NCBI RefSeq assembly: GCF_000719345.1
Contig: NZ_JOFX01000029.1
Span: 20,730-84,729 of the forward strand
Length of the DNA: 64,000 nt
DNA from: Streptomyces sp. NRRL F-2664
Lineage (GTDB): Bacteria; Actinomycetota; Actinomycetes; Streptomycetales; Streptomycetaceae
Direction: 5' to 3'
This document shows positions 17,565-25,630 of this stretch, piece by piece. The notes beneath the pieces were generated by a model. That model saw only the letters and a program-made list of their open reading frames with translations, did no database searches and was not told where the DNA came from. The position numbers and the translations under genes were made by a program. Position 1 is the first letter of the stretch, and every line of letters begins with the position of its first letter.

Positions 17565-19349
17565 GTGCGGCCAGTCGGCAGTAAATACCTGCTCGAGGAG
17601 CCGCTCGGGCGCGGCGCCACGGGCACCGTCTGGCGTGCCCGCCAGAGGGAGACCGCCGGCGCCGAGGCGGCCGTCGCGGGGCAGCCCGGCGAAACCGTGG
17701 CCATCAAGGTCCTCAAGGAGGAGCTGGCCCAGGACGCCGACATCGTCATGCGCTTCCTGCGGGAGCGCTCGGTCCTGCTGCGCCTGACGCACCCCAACAT
17801 CGTGCGCACCCGCGACCTCGTCGTCGAGGGCGACCTCCTCGCCCTCGTCATGGACCTGGTCGACGGCCCCGACCTGCACCGGTACCTGCGCGAGAACGGC
17901 CCCTTCACGCCGGTCGCCGCCAGCCTGCTGACCGCCCAGATCGCCGACGCGCTCGCCTCCAGCCACGCCGACGGCGTGGTGCACCGCGACCTGAAGCCGG
18001 CCAACGTGCTGCTCGACGAGCGCGGCGGCCGGATGACGCCGATGCTCACCGACTTCGGCATCGCCCGCCTCGCCGACTCCCCGGGCCTGACCCGCACGCA
18101 CGAGTTCGTGGGCACTCCGGCCTACGTCGCACCCGAGTCCGCCGAGGGCCGCCCGCAGACCTCCGCCGTCGACATCTACGGCGCCGGCATCCTGCTCTAC
18201 GAGCTGCTCACAGGCCGCCCGCCGTTCGCCGGGGGAACCGCCCTCGAAGTGCTCCACCGCCACCTCAGCGAGGAGCCGCAGCGCCCCTCGACCGTGCCCG
18301 AGCCGCTGTGGACGGTCATCGAACGCTGCCTGCGCAAGGAGCCGAACGAGCGCCCCAGCGCCGCGAACCTGGCCCGCGGCCTGCGCGTGGTCGCCGCCGG
18401 CATCGGCGTGCACTCCACGTCCGCCGAGGTGGAGGCCGCGCTCGGCGTGGGCGCCCTCCTCGCCCCCGACCCGTCGCCGGCCCCCGTGCCCGAGACCCCC
18501 GGGGCCGCGGACCCCACCCAGGTACTGCCGTCGGGCGCCGGCTCCCCGTCGGGCGCCTATGACCCGAACGCCATGACCAGCGTCATGCCGCCGGTCGGCG
18601 CCGCCGACGCCACCTCCGTGCTGCCCATGGGGTCTCCCCGGCCCGGAGGTCAGGGGCAAACCGCGGGCTCCGACGCCGACCCGACCTCCGTCATGCCGCC
18701 CGTGCAGCAGCCGGACGCCCCGCACCCGTGGCAGACGCAGATGCGGGCCGCCCGCGACCGCAACGAGCAGACGCAAGTCCAGTACCTCGGCCCCGAGGAC
18801 GACCCGCTGCGCCGCCGCCCGCAGCGCCAGGCGCCTCCGCCGCCGCAGCACCGGCCCCAGCAGCCCCAGCAGTACCGGCAGGGACCGCCGCAGCAGTACC
18901 AGCAGTCGCAACAGCCGCAGCAGCCCCAGTACCGCCGGCCGCAGCCGCCGCCGCAGTACGCGCCGCCGCCCCCGCAGCACTACCAGCCGCAGCAGCGCCA
19001 GCCGCAGCAGTACCAGCAGCCCCCGCAGCAGCAGCCGCAGTACCGGCAGCCCCAGCAGCCGCAGCAGGCCCCGCCGCAGCCCCCGGCTCCCCGTGAGCCG
19101 CGCGAGCCGCGCCGCCGCAGCGCCAACCCGGTGCGGATCCCCGGCCTCGGCTGCCTCAAGGGCTGCCTGGTGCTGATCCTGGTGTTCTTCGTGGCCGGGT
19201 GGCTCGTCTGGGAGCTGACCCCCCTCCAGGAGTGGATCGGCACCGGCCGCGGCTGGTGGGACCAGGTGTGGACCTGGGGCAGCGACGCCGTCGACTGGGT
19301 CACCTCCGTCGGCGACTCGGCGGGCTCCTCCGGTTCCTCCGCGCCCTGA
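17565..19349 (+). CDS. pkaA: Eukaryotic-type serine/threonine protein kinase (PkaA-like)
   Basis: Membrane-anchored Ser/Thr kinase of 594 aa. The kinase domain spans about residues 5-265: glycine loop LGRGATGTVW, catalytic VVHRDLKPANVLL, DFG in MLTDFGIARL, and APE-like YVAPES. A low-complexity region rich in Pro, Gln and Tyr (about 410-510) follows, then one transmembrane helix (LVLILVFFVAGWLVW) and a short outer tail. There are no PASTA repeats, so it does not sense muropeptides in the PknB manner. GTG 17565 has GGGGAG about 9 nt upstream. From memory, position and order match pkaA-pkaB of S. coelicolor. The FHA protein encoded divergently is a likely substrate. Confidence 0.88.
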   Translation: MRPVGSKYLLEEPLGRGATGTVWRARQRETAGAEAAVAGQPGETVAIKVLKEELAQDADIVMRFLRERSVLLRLTHPNIVRTRDLVVEGDLLALVMDLVDGPDLHRYLRENGPFTPVAASLLTAQIADALASSHADGVVHRDLKPANVLLDERGGRMTPMLTDFGIARLADSPGLTRTHEFVGTPAYVAPESAEGRPQTSAVDIYGAGILLYELLTGRPPFAGGTALEVLHRHLSEEPQRPSTVPEPLWTVIERCLRKEPNERPSAANLARGLRVVAAGIGVHSTSAEVEAALGVGALLAPDPSPAPVPETPGAADPTQVLPSGAGSPSGAYDPNAMTSVMPPVGAADATSVLPMGSPRPGGQGQTAGSDADPTSVMPPVQQPDAPHPWQTQMRAARDRNEQTQVQYLGPEDDPLRRRPQRQAPPPPQHRPQQPQQYRQGPPQQYQQSQQPQQPQYRRPQPPPQYAPPPPQHYQPQQRQPQQYQQPPQQQPQYRQPQQPQQAPPQPPAPREPREPRRRSANPVRIPGLGCLKGCLVLILVFFVAGWLVWELTPLQEWIGTGRGWWDQVWTWGSDAVDWVTSVGDSAGSSGSSAP

Positions 19350-19509
19350 CGCAGGCCCGCGTAGCGCCGACTTCGTGGATTTGTCGACATCCGGGGCGTG
19401 ATTTCGCCCGCAGAAGTGAAGGTCGTCGCGAATCGGGCCCCCTGCCGGCCTCGTAAGCCCCCGCGGCCGCGTAGCTTTGGGGCGTACGCCAGCCACTGAG
19501 GGAGCAGTC

Positions 19510-20760
19510 GTGGCACGGAAAATCGGCAGCCGGTACACCGCGCACCAGATCCTGGGGCGCGGCAGCGCGGGCACGGTGTGGCTGGGCGAGGGGCCTGACG
19601 GGCCCGTCGCCGTCAAACTGCTGCGCGAGGACCTCGCGTCCGACCAGGAGCTGGTCGGACGCTTCGTGCAGGAGCGCAGCGCCCTGCTCGGCCTGGAGCA
19701 CCCGCACGTCGTCTCCGTCCGCGACCTCGTCGTGGACGGCAACGACCTCGCCCTCGTGATGGACCTCGTACGCGGCACCGACCTGCGCACGCGGCTGGAC
19801 CGCGAGCGTCGGCTGGCCCCCGAGGCCGCCGTCGCGATCGTCGCGGACGTCGCCGACGCGCTGGCCGCGGCGCACGCGGCCGGCGTCGTCCACCGGGACG
19901 TCAAACCCGAGAACGTCCTGCTGGACATGCAGGGCCCGCTCGGCCCGGGCGGTTCGCACCCCGCCCTGTTGACCGACTTCGGCGTCGCCAAGCTGATCGA
20001 CTCGCCGCGGCGGGCCGCCGCCGGCCGGGCCACGGCCCCGACGACCCGCATCATCGGCACCCCGGACTACCTGGCGCCGGAGATCGTGGAGGGCCTGCCC
20101 CCGCGGGCGGCCGTGGACATATACGCCCTGGCCACCGTCCTGTACGAGCTCCTGGCCGGCTTCACCCCCTTCGGCGGCGGCCACCCGGGCGCGGTGCTGC
20201 GCAGGCACGTGACGGAGACGGTCGTACCGCTGCCAGGGATCCCCGACGAGCTGTGGCAGCTGATGGTGCAGTGCCTGGCCAAGGCGCCGGCCTCACGGCT
20301 GCGGGCCTCGGAGCTGTCGGTCCGGCTGCGGGACCTGCTGCCGATGCTGGCCGGGATGCCGCCGCTGGACGTGGACGAGCCGGACGACGCGGAGCCGGAG
20401 CCGGCAGCCGCGGAGGAACAGTCCGCCGACCCGGTGCGGCGGCGGGGCGTGGTGCCGCTGGTGCCGGGGTCGGCGACCGACTCCAACCGGGACACCCACA
20501 CCTCGATGCGGGTGCCGGGTCCGGACGAGCTGGCCGGCGGGGCGCTGGGCACGGCCCGCGTACCGAGGCCCGCCGGCGGCCACCGGCCCGGCTCGGCCCG
20601 GCACCGGGCCGAAGCCGCCCGCAAGCGGCGCCTGACCTTGTCCGCGGCCGCCGTCGCCCTGGCGGCCGCGGTCGGCCTGGGCAGCTGGCTGGCCCTCTCC
20701 GGGGGCGACGAGCCGGAACCCCGGCAGGACAACAAGCAGTCGGGCACCCGCCACCCGTAG
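19510..20760 (+). CDS. pkaB: Eukaryotic-type serine/threonine protein kinase (PkaB-like)
   Basis: Second Ser/Thr kinase, 416 aa. Kinase domain at about 5-265 with LGRGSAGTVWLG, catalytic VVHRDVKPENVLL, LTDFGVAKL and YLAPEI. A charged linker then leads to one transmembrane helix near residue 385 and a very short outer tail. Start GTG 19510 has GGGAG 6 nt upstream; the longer frame from 19477 lacks a ribosome site. The 160-bp gap after pkaA means it may have its own promoter. Similarity of the two kinase domains suggests an old duplication. A terminator and dispersed repeat follow. Confidence 0.88.
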   Translation: MARKIGSRYTAHQILGRGSAGTVWLGEGPDGPVAVKLLREDLASDQELVGRFVQERSALLGLEHPHVVSVRDLVVDGNDLALVMDLVRGTDLRTRLDRERRLAPEAAVAIVADVADALAAAHAAGVVHRDVKPENVLLDMQGPLGPGGSHPALLTDFGVAKLIDSPRRAAAGRATAPTTRIIGTPDYLAPEIVEGLPPRAAVDIYALATVLYELLAGFTPFGGGHPGAVLRRHVTETVVPLPGIPDELWQLMVQCLAKAPASRLRASELSVRLRDLLPMLAGMPPLDVDEPDDAEPEPAAAEEQSADPVRRRGVVPLVPGSATDSNRDTHTSMRVPGPDELAGGALGTARVPRPAGGHRPGSARHRAEAARKRRLTLSAAAVALAAAVGLGSWLALSGGDEPEPRQDNKQSGTRHP

Positions 20761-20776
20761 CCGTCGGTGCGCCGCC

Positions 20777-20805
20777 GGGGTTCGAGGGCTCCGCCCCCGA
20801 ACCCC
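20777..20805 (+). terminator. Hairpin after pkaB
   Basis: Arms GGGGTTCG (20777-20784) and CGAACCCC (20798-20805) pair perfectly, and the loop can pair further (GGGC with GCCC). It overlaps the dispersed repeat copy B. No T-tract. Confidence 0.6.
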
Positions 20806-20829
20806 GTTCCTCGACCGCCGGACGGGCCG
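20787..20829. repeat. Dispersed intergenic repeat, copy B
   Basis: A 43-bp segment matching the element at 5389-5432 (about 35 of 44 aligned positions). Like copy A it sits directly after a gene end and contributes to a GC-rich hairpin. Confidence 0.45.
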
Positions 20830-20899
20830 GACGATCAGGGCGGAGCCCGGGAAGCCCCGCGCAGCGGACGCGCCACCCGGCCCGGGAGGAAACAGGTCC

Positions 20900-21901
20900 C
20901 TAGGCCGCGACCAGTTCGGGGTGCCAGCGCCGTGCCACGGCCGGGTGGGCGCGGACCCAGCCCTTCAGCTCGTTGCGGCCGTATTCGGCGTGCAGCGGGT
21001 TCGACGCGTCGTGCGCGACCCCGGGCGCCGAGCGCAGGTAGTCGCCCGGCACGGTCTCCACCACCGCGTCCAGCCGCGGGTTGTAGAAGAACGGCACCGA
21101 GAACCGCTCCACCGCCCCCGGCGGGCTGACCACCCGGTGGTCGGTCGCCGTCAGGTAGCCCTCGGTCGCGATCTCCAGCAGCTCGCCCAGGTTGACGACG
21201 AACGCCCCCGGCATCGGCGGCACGTCGACGTAGCCGCCGTGGCGGACGACCTGGAGGCCGCCCACCGAGTCCTGCAGCAGCAGGGTGAGGAAGCCGTAGT
21301 CCTTGTGCGCGCCGACGCCCTGGTCGGCGCCGGACGGGGCCGACCCCGGGTAGCGGATCAGCTTGGTGTGAAGGTGCGGGCGGTCGGCGAAGGCCGCGTC
21401 GAAGAAGTCGGCCGGCGCGCCGATCGACACCAGGATCTCCCGGAGCAGGCGGTGCGCCACCGCCGCCAGGCGCGACTGCCAGTCGAGGACCACCGTACGG
21501 AGCTCCGGGAGCGCGGCGGGCCACTGGTTGGGCCCTTCCAGCCACAGGTACGCCGGGTCGTCCGGGCCCACCTCCGGAGCCGGCCGCTCGGCGCCGACGT
21601 CGAGCTGGTCGCGCCAGTCGGAGGCGCCGCCGGTCAGCTCGTGGCCGATCCGGGTGTAGCCGCGGAAGTGCGGGGAGTTCAGATTGCTCACGGCCAGCCG
21701 GTCGGCTTCCGGCAGGGCGAAGAAGGCCCTGGTCAGCTCCAGGATCCGGGCGCTCTCGGCGGCTGTCACACCATGCCCGGTCAGGTGGAGGAAGCCGGTG
21801 TCCCGGGCGGCTGCGTGCAGGTTCTTGAGGAAGTCGGCCCGCTGGGCCGGGTCGTCGGCCTGCGAGAGGTCCAGGACGGGGAGAGGGTGCGCGGACGGCA
21901 T
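20900..21901 (-). CDS. Fe(II)/2-oxoglutarate-dependent oxygenase, isopenicillin N synthase-like fold
   Basis: Non-haem iron oxygenase of 333 aa. N-terminal DIOX_N part (LPVLDLSQADDP, FLHLTGHGV) and C-terminal double-stranded beta helix with the iron ligands His and Asp in VGAHKDYGFLTLLLQD (about 196 and 198), the distal His in TATDHRVVSP (about 254), and the oxoglutarate-binding R-x-S in ERFSVPFFYNP (about 264). So it is probably active and uses 2-oxoglutarate. The substrate is unknown; the family spans plant-hormone-like, antibiotic and primary metabolism enzymes. It is preceded by a 29-codon cysteine-ended leader peptide (22036-22125), which suggests control by cysteine or sulfur supply. 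Single gene; stop TAG at 20900. Confidence 0.88.
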   Translation of the reverse strand: MPSAHPLPVLDLSQADDPAQRADFLKNLHAAARDTGFLHLTGHGVTAAESARILELTRAFFALPEADRLAVSNLNSPHFRGYTRIGHELTGGASDWRDQLDVGAERPAPEVGPDDPAYLWLEGPNQWPAALPELRTVVLDWQSRLAAVAHRLLREILVSIGAPADFFDAAFADRPHLHTKLIRYPGSAPSGADQGVGAHKDYGFLTLLLQDSVGGLQVVRHGGYVDVPPMPGAFVVNLGELLEIATEGYLTATDHRVVSPPGAVERFSVPFFYNPRLDAVVETVPGDYLRSAPGVAHDASNPLHAEYGRNELKGWVRAHPAVARRWHPELVAA

Positions 21902-22035
21902 GACGGCTCCGTTTCGGATGTCACGGGGTCCTGTTCCCCAGAGGTGGCGGGGGCCGCGGGTGGGGTGGGGCCGCCGGCAGGGTTGGCGCCGGAGCCGCTC
22001 GGGCCGCGTACAGGACCAAGTCGGATCGGGGTGGA
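21902..22035 (-). promoter_or_regulatory. Candidate attenuator region between leader peptide and oxygenase
   Basis: A 134-nt untranslated spacer between the leader peptide stop and the oxygenase start. It is rich in G/C runs able to form alternative hairpins (for example around 21945-22010). Because the leader ends in a Cys codon close to its stop, ribosome stalling there could change folding of this spacer. That mechanism is inferred from the layout. Confidence 0.4.
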
Positions 22036-22125
22036 TCAGGCTTGGGTGAGGTCCGGCGGCAGACAGCTCGTCGTCGTGACGCGCATGTAGTCCACATGGC
22101 GGCGCTTGACGAGGAGAAGGGTCAT
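22036..22125 (-). CDS. Putative cysteine-containing leader peptide (29 aa)
   Basis: A short frame, ATG 22125 to TGA 22036, encoding a 29-aa basic peptide with the segment RRHVDYMRVTTTSC (residues 8-21). This resembles the actinomycete putative leader peptide family, in which R-R-H-x-D-x-x-R-V is followed by Ser/Ala and one or more Cys. From memory, members sit upstream of sulfur-metabolism or transport genes and can act as Cys-sensing attenuators. Here the single Cys is residue 21, eight codons before the stop, and the frame lies 134 nt upstream of the oxygenase gene on the same strand. It is too short for routine gene calling. Confidence 0.7.
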   Translation of the reverse strand: MTLLLVKRRHVDYMRVTTTSCLPPDLTQA

Positions 22126-22216
22126 ACGGTGAGCGTACGCCCGTCCGAGCCGTCATCAGAACGGGTGATCCGGCCTGCCCGGACGGGCTTGCCCGAGGAC
22201 CGGCTACGCTGGACCC

Positions 22217-23326
22217 GTGGCAGTCGTCGATGTTTCCGAAGAGCTGAAGTCCCTCTCCTCGACCATGGGGTCGATCGAGGCCGTCCTGGACCTCGACAAG
22301 CTGAGGGCAGATATCGCCGTGCTCGAGGAGCAGGCCGCCGCGCCGTCCCTGTGGGATGACCCGGAAGCCGCCCAGAAGATCACGAGCAAGCTTTCCCACC
22401 TCCAGGCGGAGGTCCGCAAGGCCGAGACCCTGCGCGGACGCATCGACGACCTCGGGGTGCTGTTCGAGCTCGCCCAGGAGATGGACGACGCGGACACCCT
22501 CGCCGAGGCGGAGGCCGAGCTGGCCTCCGTCCGCAAGGCGCTGGACGAGATGGAGGTCCGGACCCTGCTCTCCGGCGAGTACGCCGAGCGCGAGGCCCTG
22601 GTCAACATCCGTGCCGAGGCCGGCGGCGTCGACGCCTCCGACTTCGCCGAGCGCCTCCAGCGCATGTACCTGCGCTGGGCCGAGCGCCACGGCTACTCCA
22701 CCGAGATCTACGAGACCTCGTACGCGGAAGAGGCCGGCATCAAGTCGACCACCTTCGTCGTCAAGGCCCCGTACGCCTACGGCACCCTCTCCGTCGAGCA
22801 GGGCACCCACCGCCTCGTGCGCATCTCGCCCTTCGACAACCAGGGCCGGCGCCAGACCTCCTTCGCGGGTGTCGAGGTGCTCCCGGTCGTCGAGACCAGC
22901 GACCACGTCGAGATCGACGAGTCCGAGCTGCGCGTCGACGTCTACCGCGCCTCCGGCCCCGGCGGCCAGGGCGTCAACACCACCGACTCGGCCGTGCGCA
23001 TCACGCACATCCCGACCGGCATCGTCGTCTCCTGCCAGAACGAGCGCTCGCAGATCCAGAACAAGGCCAGCGCCATGAACGTCCTCCAGGCCAAGCTGCT
23101 GGAGCGGCGCCGCCAGGAGGAGCAGGCCAGGATGGACGCCCTGAAGGACGGCGGCAGCTCCTGGGGCAACCAGATGCGCTCCTACGTCCTGCACCCGTAC
23201 CAGATGGTCAAGGACCTGCGCACGGAGTTCGAGGTCGGCAACCCGCAGGCGGTCCTCGACGGTGAGATCGACGGCTTCCTGGAGGCCGGAATCCGCTGGC
23301 GCAAGCAGCAGGAGCAGAGCGCGTAG
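22217..23326 (+). CDS. prfB: Peptide chain release factor 2
   Basis: Class I release factor for UGA and UAA stop codons, 369 aa. The stop-reading tripeptide is visible in [13 protein letters not shown] (Ser-Pro-Phe, the RF2 signature) and the peptidyl hydrolysis loop in [15 protein letters not shown] (Gly-Gly-Gln). Normal length. The frame is uninterrupted: the programmed UGA frameshift found near codon 26 in E. coli prfB is absent, so that autoregulation does not operate here. GTG 22217 lies 6 nt after TACGCT (22205-22210), which points to a leaderless transcript. A perfect hairpin terminator follows. Confidence 0.97.
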   Translation: MAVVDVSEELKSLSSTMGSIEAVLDLDKLRADIAVLEEQAAAPSLWDDPEAAQKITSKLSHLQAEVRKAETLRGRIDDLGVLFELAQEMDDADTLAEAEAELASVRKALDEMEVRTLLSGEYAEREALVNIRAEAGGVDASDFAERLQRMYLRWAERHGYSTEIYETSYAEEAGIKSTTFVVKAPYAYGTLSVEQGTHRLVRISPFDNQGRRQTSFAGVEVLPVVETSDHVEIDESELRVDVYRASGPGGQGVNTTDSAVRITHIPTGIVVSCQNERSQIQNKASAMNVLQAKLLERRRQEEQARMDALKDGGSSWGNQMRSYVLHPYQMVKDLRTEFEVGNPQAVLDGEIDGFLEAGIRWRKQQEQSA

Positions 23327-23348
23327 CACGCTCCTGCCCGAGATCGCG

Positions 23349-23385
23349 GAAAGGGCCCGGACACCTGAGGTGTCCGGGCCCTTTC
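23349..23385 (+). terminator. Perfect hairpin terminator after prfB
   Basis: Perfect palindrome with 18-nt arms (23349-23366 and 23368-23385), so a stem of about 17 bp with a minimal loop, ending in CCCTTTC. It lies 23 nt after the prfB stop and could also stop transcription from the convergent small gene at 23459. Confidence 0.9.
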
Positions 23386-23458
23386 GCTGCATGTGATCGG
23401 TACGCGGCGCGGGCACCGACGAGCACCGGCACCGCGAGCCCGTCCGGGCACGGCTCCG

Positions 23459-23650
23459 CTAGGCGGTCTGCTGTGCCACCAGCACCAGTGCTGCCACAAG
23501 GACCACCATGAGCACGATGAGGGCCATGGGGTTCAGGCCGGAGAAGGGGCCCTCCTGCTGGAGGCGCTCCCGGTTCGCCCGGCACACCGGGCAGCGGCCC
23601 TGGCTGACGGGAGCGGCGCAGTTCGCGCACACGAGCCGGTCATATGTCAT
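23459..23650 (-). CDS. Small zinc-ribbon membrane protein (63 aa)
   Basis: A 63-aa protein with two CxxC pairs at the N-terminus (VCANCAAP and CPVCRANR), a zinc-ribbon knuckle, then a charged turn and one C-terminal transmembrane helix (about residues 42-60, ALIVLMVVLVAALVLVA). Topology is probably ribbon inside and helix in the membrane. Function unknown. It lies between prfB and ftsE, convergent with prfB and divergent from ftsE, where I recall a similar small gene in other Streptomyces. ATG 23650 follows a usable GAGGAG. Confidence 0.8.
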   Translation of the reverse strand: MTYDRLVCANCAAPVSQGRCPVCRANRERLQQEGPFSGLNPMALIVLMVVLVAALVLVAQQTA

Positions 23651-23897
23651 GCGCTCCTCCTCTCGTCCCCTCGGTCTTCCTGCCGCCTACTACTGCCTAC
23701 AACGGCGCGGGGAACCGGACCGTTCCCCCTACCACTGTGCCAGCTCCGCCGACATTCGGCGCGGCCCGTCCGGGCAATCGCGGTCCGGACCCTCCAGCAC
23801 GACGGGATAAAGCGGACAACTCCGGATGCCGGGTCCCCACCTCGCGCCCGTTCGCGTATGGTCACGCACACCTACTCCCGGCGACCGTGGTGCACCC

Positions 23898-24587
23898 GTG
23901 ATCCGATTCGACAGCGTCTCCAAGTCCTACCCGAAGCAGAGCCGTCCCGCACTCAGAGAAGTCTCCCTCGACATCGCGAAGGGCGAGTTCGTCTTCCTCG
24001 TCGGCTCCTCCGGTTCCGGCAAGTCCACGTTCCTGCGGCTCATCCTGCGCGAGGAGCGGGCGAGCCACGGCCAGGTGCACGTCCTGGGCAAGGACCTCGC
24101 CAAACTCTCCAACTGGAAGGTCCCGCAGATGCGGCGCCAGTTGGGGACGGTGTTCCAGGACTTCCGCCTGCTGCCCAACAAGACGGTGGCCGAGAACGTG
24201 GCCTTCGCCCAGGAGGTCATCGGCAAGCCCCGGGGCGAGATCCGCAAGGCCGTCCCGCAGGTCCTGGAGCTCGTCGGCCTCGGCGGCAAGGAGGACCGCA
24301 TGCCCGGCGAACTCTCCGGCGGTGAGCAGCAGCGCGTGGCCATCGCCCGCGCCTTCGTCAACCGCCCCGCCCTGCTGATCGCGGACGAGCCCACCGGCAA
24401 CCTCGACCCGCAGACCTCCGTCGGGATCATGAAACTGCTGGACCGGATCAACCGGACCGGCACCACCGTGATCATGGCGACGCACGACCAGCAGATCGTC
24501 GACCAGATGCGCAAGCGCGTCATCGAACTCGAACAGGGCCGACTCGTACGCGACCAGTCGCGCGGCGTCTACGGCTACCAGCACTGA
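23898..24587 (+). CDS. ftsE: Cell division ATP-binding protein FtsE
   Basis: ATPase half of FtsEX, which couples divisome position to activation of cell wall hydrolases. 229 aa, the standard FtsE length. Walker [12 protein letters not shown] near residue 40, signature [13 protein letters not shown] near 140, Walker [14 protein letters not shown] near 160, switch His in [10 protein letters not shown] chose GTG 23898 (protein begins [12 protein letters not shown]), because the upstream extension to 23826 is unlike the family. ftsX starts 16 nt after its stop, so they form an operon. Confidence 0.97.
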   Translation: MIRFDSVSKSYPKQSRPALREVSLDIAKGEFVFLVGSSGSGKSTFLRLILREERASHGQVHVLGKDLAKLSNWKVPQMRRQLGTVFQDFRLLPNKTVAENVAFAQEVIGKPRGEIRKAVPQVLELVGLGGKEDRMPGELSGGEQQRVAIARAFVNRPALLIADEPTGNLDPQTSVGIMKLLDRINRTGTTVIMATHDQQIVDQMRKRVIELEQGRLVRDQSRGVYGYQH

Positions 24588-24603
24588 AAGGCCCTTGAGA
24601 GTC

Positions 24604-25563
24604 ATGCGCGCCCAGTTCGTCATGTCCGAGATCGGCGTCGGCCTCCGCCGCAATCTCACCATGACCTTCGCGGTCATCATCTCCGTGGCCCTGTCCCTGG
24701 CCCTGTTCGGCGGCTCCCTGCTCATGAGCGAGCAGGTCGGCAGGATGAAGGGCTACTGGTACGACAAGGCCAACGTCTCGATCTACCTCTGCAACAAGCA
24801 GGACGCCCAGGAGGCCGGCGAGGCCGCCGCCAACACCGCGGGAGGCGGCGGAGGCGTCGCCACCTGCCGCAAGGGCGCCGTGACCGACGAGCAGAAGAAG
24901 CAAATCGAGTCCGAGCTCAAGGCGATGTCCCTGGTCAAGTCGGTGGCCTACGAGTCGGCCGACGAGGCGTACAAGCACTACCAGGAGCAGTACGGCCACA
25001 CCGCGCTGGCCTCCTCCATCACCCCCGACCAGATGCAGGAATCCTTCCGGGTGAAGCTCAAGAACCCGGAGAAGTACAAGGTGGTCACCTCCGCCTTCGC
25101 GGGCCGGGACGGCATCCACACCGTCGACGACCAGCGCCAGGCGATCGACGACCTCTTCCGGATCCTCAACTACCTCAACATGGCGGCCATCGCCATCATG
25201 CTGATCATGCTGATCGTGGCGCTGCTCCTGATCGTCAACACGGTGCGCGTCTCCGCCTTCAGCCGCAGGCGTGAGACGGGGATCATGCGGCTGGTGGGTG
25301 CCTCCAGCTTCTACATCCAGGTCCCCTTCATCATGGAGGCCGCCGTCGCCGGGCTCATCGGCGCGCTCTTCGCCTGCGTCATGCTCGTCTCCGGCCAGTA
25401 CTTCGTGATCGACCACGGTGTCGGCCTGCGCGACAAGATCCAGCTCATCGACTTCATGGGCTGGGGATCGGTGCTGGCCAAGCTCCCGTACGTGCTGTTC
25501 ATCGGCCTCCTGATGCCCTCCATGGCCGCCTTCATCGCTCTGCGCAAGTACCTGAAGGTGTGA
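24604..25563 (+). CDS. ftsX: Cell division protein FtsX
   Basis: Membrane half of FtsEX, 319 aa, with four transmembrane segments: one near the N-terminus (after MRAQFVMSEIGVGLRRN), a large outer domain of about 150 residues, then three near the C-terminus. The outer domain carries a Gly-rich loop (nt 24838-24858) and a Cys pair (near nt 24790 and 24865). It normally contacts a secreted hydrolase partner. ATG 24604 is the likely start; a TTG at 24595, nearer the ribosome site GAAAGG, would add three residues. Confidence 0.95.
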   Translation: MRAQFVMSEIGVGLRRNLTMTFAVIISVALSLALFGGSLLMSEQVGRMKGYWYDKANVSIYLCNKQDAQEAGEAAANTAGGGGGVATCRKGAVTDEQKKQIESELKAMSLVKSVAYESADEAYKHYQEQYGHTALASSITPDQMQESFRVKLKNPEKYKVVTSAFAGRDGIHTVDDQRQAIDDLFRILNYLNMAAIAIMLIMLIVALLLIVNTVRVSAFSRRRETGIMRLVGASSFYIQVPFIMEAAVAGLIGALFACVMLVSGQYFVIDHGVGLRDKIQLIDFMGWGSVLAKLPYVLFIGLLMPSMAAFIALRKYLKV

Positions 25564-25568
25564 CGAGC

Positions 25569-25611
25569 GCCCCGCACGCGGTACGGCCAACCACCCGTAC
25601 CGGCGCGGGGC
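25569..25611 (+). terminator. Hairpin between ftsX and S41 protease
   Basis: Two-part stem: GCCCCGC (25569-25575) with GCGGGGC (25605-25611), and inside it GGTACGG (25580-25586) with CCGTACC (25595-25601). It is followed by CTTGTCC and then by the -10-like TAGACT of the next gene, so it separates the two transcripts. Confidence 0.7.
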
Positions 25612-25630
25612 TTGTCCTAGACTCGGCGCC

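Noticed and set aside
20777..20805. tRNA T-arm-like GGGGTTCGAGGGC sequence
   Set aside because: No acceptor, D or anticodon arms around it; it is a symmetric hairpin and part of a dispersed repeat.
22240..22330. Possible programmed frameshift site in prfB
   Set aside because: No in-frame UGA or slippery CUU-UGA; the frame is continuous from the start codon.
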